From Plumapathes pennacea (Eukaryota > Cnidaria > Anthozoa > Antipatharia > Myriopathidae): a DNA stretch of 64,000 nt. Position 1 is the first letter of the stretch, and each line of letters starts with the position of its first letter. The position numbers and the translations under genes are program-made. Location of the stretch: the NCBI GenBank assembly GCA_964036295.1, contig OZ038464.1, forward strand, positions 1,244,501 to 1,308,500, given 5' to 3'. The notes below the pieces were generated by a model that was not told where the DNA came from, did no database searches, and worked only from the letters and a program-made list of their open reading frames with translations. Below are positions 60,074 through 64,000 of this stretch, one piece after another.

Positions 60074-60236
60074 ACATGGTCGGCCAAGGTCGACATGATC
60101 AGAAATGTTTCTTAACCATGGTCAAACATGCCTCTTGACTATGGTCGATCATGCCCGAGGTCCGACGTGGTTTTTACAACCATGGGCGACCATGGTCAGG
60201 TATCTTTTTGACCATGGTCAGATATGTTTTTGACCA
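60074..60236. repeat. Degenerate repeats of the palindrome GACCATGGTC
   Basis: GACCATGGTCA and variants (ACCATGGTCAAACATG, GACTATGGTCGATCATG) recur about eight times, spaced by 20-30 bases with T-rich linkers. Confidence 0.75.
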
Positions 60237-60369
60237 GGTTCGTCTGTCAGTCAGTCGGTCAGTCTGTCAGGTACGACCTCCAGGCGCGATTACTCAGCAG
60301 CTCAACTGTTAACGCCATTTTTTCGGTGACAAGCGATAGAGTACGAACGGAAGCGTGTATGAGTAGCCG

Positions 60370-60470
60370 AGTTTACTCGCTCAACACAATCGGACCTTGT
60401 ATTATTTAGTGACCGGGTTTGCTCGCTCAACAAAATCGGACCTTGTATTGTTTAGTGACTTGATTTCTTT
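60370..60470. repeat. Tandem duplication, ~51-bp unit
   Basis: GTTTACTCGCTCAACACAAT and GTTTGCTCGCTCAACAAAAT both lead into CGGACCTTGTATTRTTTAGT. Confidence 0.9.
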
Positions 60471-61559
60471 TTTCTGTCAAAGATTTTAAATTCATCAAGC
60501 GCGGTTTGAAAAGTTGCTGTGTTCACAATTGAATCCTTGCCAAAATTCACGCTTTTCCGAGACTTCGAAAGAGTATAAACAAGTGACTCTCGCTTTGACA
60601 GTTCTAAATTTGTTACACTCGAAGAAGCGTATTAAATTGATAAAGTAAAAAGAAAAACATAGACGTATGTGGTTAGGATACAGCGTTGGCTGGAGCAATC
60701 ACGGCTTTTCGGTGGCGAAGATCGACTTTGCTGACTGTGCAAGGCTGATCGAGTCACGATTCTATTTGCGCTTTTCTTAGTGGCTTGCAAGTCTCGGGAG
60801 TATTCTGTAGTTGCGTGTAAAAGTTGTCTCAGCGAATTTTGGAGTTCAGCTAGTGTCCACGAAAACTTGCAGACTGTGCACGTTGTCTGAACTAAACCCG
60901 ACTGCCGTGCGACAAAGATTTTTTTTGGCGGCCGACTGGTGACGTCGCTATGCAACCATGGTTCGTAAAAAAAGACTTTAAAATAATCTCCAAGCGGAAA
61001 ATAAACAAGAACCCCGCTTTCCCAAAACCCACTACAAAGCGAGGGGATATCTCTAGTATATAATTTTCGCGCTTAAGAGTGTTATTCCGATGTCTCTCAG
61101 TCTCTTCCCTCTGTCTATGGTTCGCTACAGTCGTCTTGATTAACGCATTTTAGAATTTTAGAATTATAGAATTGAATTTATTTACATGAAATATGACCCG
61201 AGTTTTGTTCGCTTGTCGACCTCACCATCACTACTTCTACGCCAGAGTTATGATAATACGATTTTTGTTTGATACGAATTATTAGGCGAATCAACTTTGC
61301 CACATTAGCGAACCGACCTGAGACGTAAGTGAACTGGAGGCAAGCCGACTCGTCGGCGAAACGACCGCAATAATATACATACTAATATATTGTAGCGAAT
61401 ATGAAATGTTGTTTTTCGCAGTTCTTCAGGAAGATGTTTAGTTCAATGCCTGTTTCGTTATCAACCACGTTTTGCTCTGGTGATTTTCGCAAAGGAGTTA
61501 AACATTGAATGCACGAATTGAGCATCAGGACGTTGCGAGAACGTTCGTAGCCGACATGC

Positions 61560-61655
61560 ACGTTTCTATAATCAAGGTCAAACTGATAACATCCGAACAA
61601 TATCCGAATAACATCCGAATAACATCCGAATAACATCCGAACAATATCCGGCCAT
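61560..61655. repeat. ~11-bp minisatellite (AACATCCGAAT)
   Basis: AACATCCGAATAACATCCGA units over about 90 bases in intergenic DNA. Confidence 0.85.
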
Positions 61656-61825
61656 GGTGTGAACTCTTTACCAGGATTTATGTCATCAAATGGTCACATT
61701 ATTGTAGACTCACGAGGCGCTTCGCTTCGTGAATTCGCAACAAATTTGTGAACCGTGACAAAGGTAAAGCGGATTCAGTTCTGAGTTTCTTGCGTTCGCT
61801 GATACGTGTGTTCACACAATTCAGA

Positions 61826-62115
61826 CCGGGGGGAGGGGTACTCCCATATATGAGCCATATAGGTATGTGCCGCCCCAAAGGGTATCATTTTCAGCATTTT
61901 AGTCTGAAATATGGTATCGATTTTAGCATTTCAGTCTGAAATAGGGTCGGAGATTTTGATATTTGGTCTGAAGTAGGGTCGAACATTGCGCATTTTGGTC
62001 TGAAATAGGGTCGAAAATTGCAAATTTTGGTCTGAAATAGGGTAAGGGTTTGGTTTTCAGTCGCGGGCGGCACACTCCCACCCAAAATTTTGAGGAGTAC
62101 CCCCCCCCCCCCCGG
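61826..62115. mobile_element. 290-bp hAT-like MITE with C/G-run ends and internal 32-bp repeats
   Basis: AATTCAGA stands directly on both sides (61818-61825 and 62116-62123), an exact 8-bp target duplication. The ends are CCGGGGGGAGGGGTACTCCC and GGAGTACCCCCC...CCGG. Inside, GTCTGAAATAGGGT recurs at 61902, 61934, 61966, 61998 and 62030, a strict 32-base period. Eight-base duplications are typical of hAT elements; class is inference. The minus-strand frames across it are repeat translations. Confidence 0.9.
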
Positions 62116-62569
62116 AATTCAGAATGTACACTGCACAGCAACTGTCTCTCTGAGTTGCTGGAGTTAGTTTTGTCGCTTGTTTGTCGAAGTAACTGAAATA
62201 TTTTACCGTGAATCCTTTCACCGCCACCGCTCGAGGGAAGCGACAAACGAGTTTTACATCACTAGTTTCCCGCTCTCTTATTGGCCGATTTACTGTGGTA
62301 AATAAGAGTCCTGACAGGGATGCTGACGCTAGCATGTCACACTTTGCAACAAAATACAACGAAACTTTTTTATGCGTCACGTGATCTCTGTCCGCGCATG
62401 CTCAAACTGGGTAGTTAGTGTTTTTGACTCATATTTGCGTTTTAGTGTGGAGGACAAAAACAGATCGAATGTGGAAAACTTGCCATTTCTTACGCTGTAG
62501 TTTGCGCCATCTTCTTTGGGGTTGAAATAGAAGCGAAACTTGGAGGTCCTACAAGGTTTGGTTTTCCTT

Positions 62570-64000
62570 ATTATACTAGAAATATAATATAGATACCCCC
62601 TCGCTCTGCCATTGATGGGACTTTTACTTTGGTACTCCCAAAAGAGTAGCCTTTGTTTTACTGAAATGTTGACTCAATCTTTTCTTCGTAGTCAAGTGCT
62701 ATACGCAAAGGAAGGAGAAAAAGAATGGTGTGTTTCATACTTTTGCGTTGAAAAAAAGAGTCGATTGCGTGACGAAGTACGTATTTCCCACGGTCTGCAC
62801 GTCAAATTAATTCATACAGTCTGCCAAGCACGTTCTCAAAATTTAATACTTAAATTTTGAAGTTGGTCGACCGTCGTAGTACGGGAAAAAAGGAACACTG
62901 ATTTTCCAATTTTGAATTCATAGGCAGTACAATTAAATATAGGCTTCCTGTGCGATTTGTTTTTACTGTGGTTGCACGCACCCGACTCAGGCATGCATAT
63001 TTAATGAGCTCGAATTGTTTTGTATGTGAACCCGCTCATAATCTCCCAGAATCAAAGCAAAACTTGAACGGTTTACTTCAAATTACACACGGGCTTCAGA
63101 CCTAGTCATACTTCTAAGGGCTTGTGAACGATTCGCGCTGCAATTACCGCGTCTCTGATCACAGCATTTGTTACAGTTTTAGTCTTGAAAGAAAAAATAA
63201 GGCATTTGACTAAATCATTCAAGACTCCAAGTTCCGATTGCTCTGAGCAAATACGGTAGCCGAAACTGGCGACAGAAGGTAAGGTAAGGTAATGTGTCTT
63301 TATTTAACGAGGGTAGCACATAATAGCAGAGCTAATAAACGTGTGGCCCTCTACATACATATACTAAACAATTCTTTAAAAACCTAAGCTTAAAGTTAAG
63401 GTATCAACAAGGTCGATGGACAAAAGCTGCATCTATCTACACTGATAACATACTAATAGAAAGCTACACTATGAAATGGTTCAAAAATTGCTGCTGATTA
63501 AAAAAATGGTTCCACAAAGATTGTTTAAAAACAGCAAACGACTCAATTTCACGCAGCGCCAATGGCAAGGAGTTCCACAGCCGCAGGCGGATACACCAAA
63601 CGATCTGCCTCCGTCAGATTCATACTTAAATCTGGGGCAAACTAAATTAAAATTGGAATATCTGGTCTTGCGAGAGTGTAGGCCACTATTGCGCTTAAGT
63701 AAGTTGGTGATATAGGAGGGAACTTCATCTTTAAGTCGCTTAAAGACTAAGAAACACTTGGCTAACTTAGCTTCCTCATAAAAAGGCAACCACTTCAACC
63801 TATTGAATAATTCTACTAACGGGGCTTGATTGGGAGTGTTTAGAATTATTCTTGCCGCACGCTTCTGCAGTTTCATTACCTAGGCTTTCCTGGTCACAGC
63901 ACGTCCAGATAGCACTTACATAGGTCATAACAGGCCTAATCATAGAAGCGTATTAAAACAATACTTCGAGGGAAAATGATCAGTATACAGATTCTACCTC
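62570..64000. repeat. Dispersed repeat, copy 2, interrupted by a LINE fragment and cut by the window end
   Basis: Matches 13795-14562 from TACTAGAAATA through CGAAACTGGCGACAGAAG (63278), and again from CGTATTAAAACAATACTTCG (63949) to the end of the window. The gap is the LINE insertion. Small indels distinguish the copies. Confidence 0.88.
63279..63945 (-). pseudogene. 5'-truncated non-LTR retrotransposon (CR1/L2-like), end of reverse transcriptase ORF
   Basis: On the minus strand the frame 63876-63481 reads LQKRAARIILNTPNQAP, then FNRLKWLPFYEEAKLAKC and VFKRLKDEVPSYI, the usual C-terminal tail of CR1/L2-type reverse transcriptases. Upstream, PVMTYVSAIWTCCDQESLG continues the same protein in another frame, so a frameshift lies near 63880. 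The element ends TTAAATAAAGACACATTACC with an ACCTT repeat tail. AGAAG at both borders may be the target duplication. It is dead: 5'-truncated and frameshifted. Confidence 0.85.

Larger units (their letters stand above)
59860..61817. other. Intergenic region downstream of GRHPR
   Basis: Holds the GACCATGGTC cluster, the 51-bp duplication and the AACATCCGAAT minisatellite. A minus frame at 60955-60632 (Ser/Arg-rich) has no recognisable domain. Confidence 0.5.

Noticed and set aside
62612..62860. Conserved plus-strand frame shared with 13857-14039
   Set aside because: The frame is lost by small indels after about 45 codons, and differences are not biased to silent sites.

Overview
This is a eukaryotic nuclear window, intron-rich and AT-rich, with no bacterial-style operons. 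Gene content and repeat types suggest a cnidarian, most likely an anthozoan such as a stony coral. That is an inference from gene families: a DUF4062/STAND NTPase of the type expanded in corals, a GABA-B-like class C GPCR, and a metazoan GRHPR. No species marker is visible.

Three genes can be assembled exon by exon with GT/AG borders and continuous reading frames. (1) Minus strand, 6105 to beyond base 121: the 5' part (9 coding exons, about 437 residues) of a DUF4062 plus P-loop NTPase protein with an MGCGTS N-terminus; it runs off the left edge. (2) Minus strand, 28958 to 18965: a complete 15-exon, 814-residue GABA-B-receptor-like GPCR with signal peptide, Venus-flytrap domain, seven membrane helices and a short tail. 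(3) Plus strand, 52698 to 59247: a 13-exon, 339-residue glyoxylate/hydroxypyruvate reductase (GRHPR) that lacks an 11-residue block of its substrate-binding region.

Between the genes the window is mostly repeats. 6830-17105 is a satellite array of ~233/~177-bp units, each carrying an imperfect hairpin. It is interrupted by a ~635-bp inverted-repeat element ending in a 162-bp palindrome, and by a ~2.9-kb insertion that encodes a 23-residue-repeat (STPR-like) basic protein. An 89-bp minisatellite occurs at five separate loci (25.1, 30.1, 32.8, 39.0 and 50.8 kb). Two copies of a tRNA-Ser-derived SINE sit in introns of genes 1 and 3. Many foldback MITEs, a hAT-like element with an exact 8-bp target duplication and internal 32-bp repeats, and a 5'-truncated LINE fragment are also present.

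The most notable non-coding signal is a full type-I hammerhead ribozyme on the minus strand at 37471-37550, with an intact catalytic core, a five-base-pair helix II, a tiny palindromic helix III and a long helix I. Hammerheads of this form are known from Penelope-like retroelements and retrozymes, but no reverse transcriptase is visible beside it. The stretches 29-37 kb, 42.5-50.7 kb and 59.9-61.8 kb show no gene I can support.
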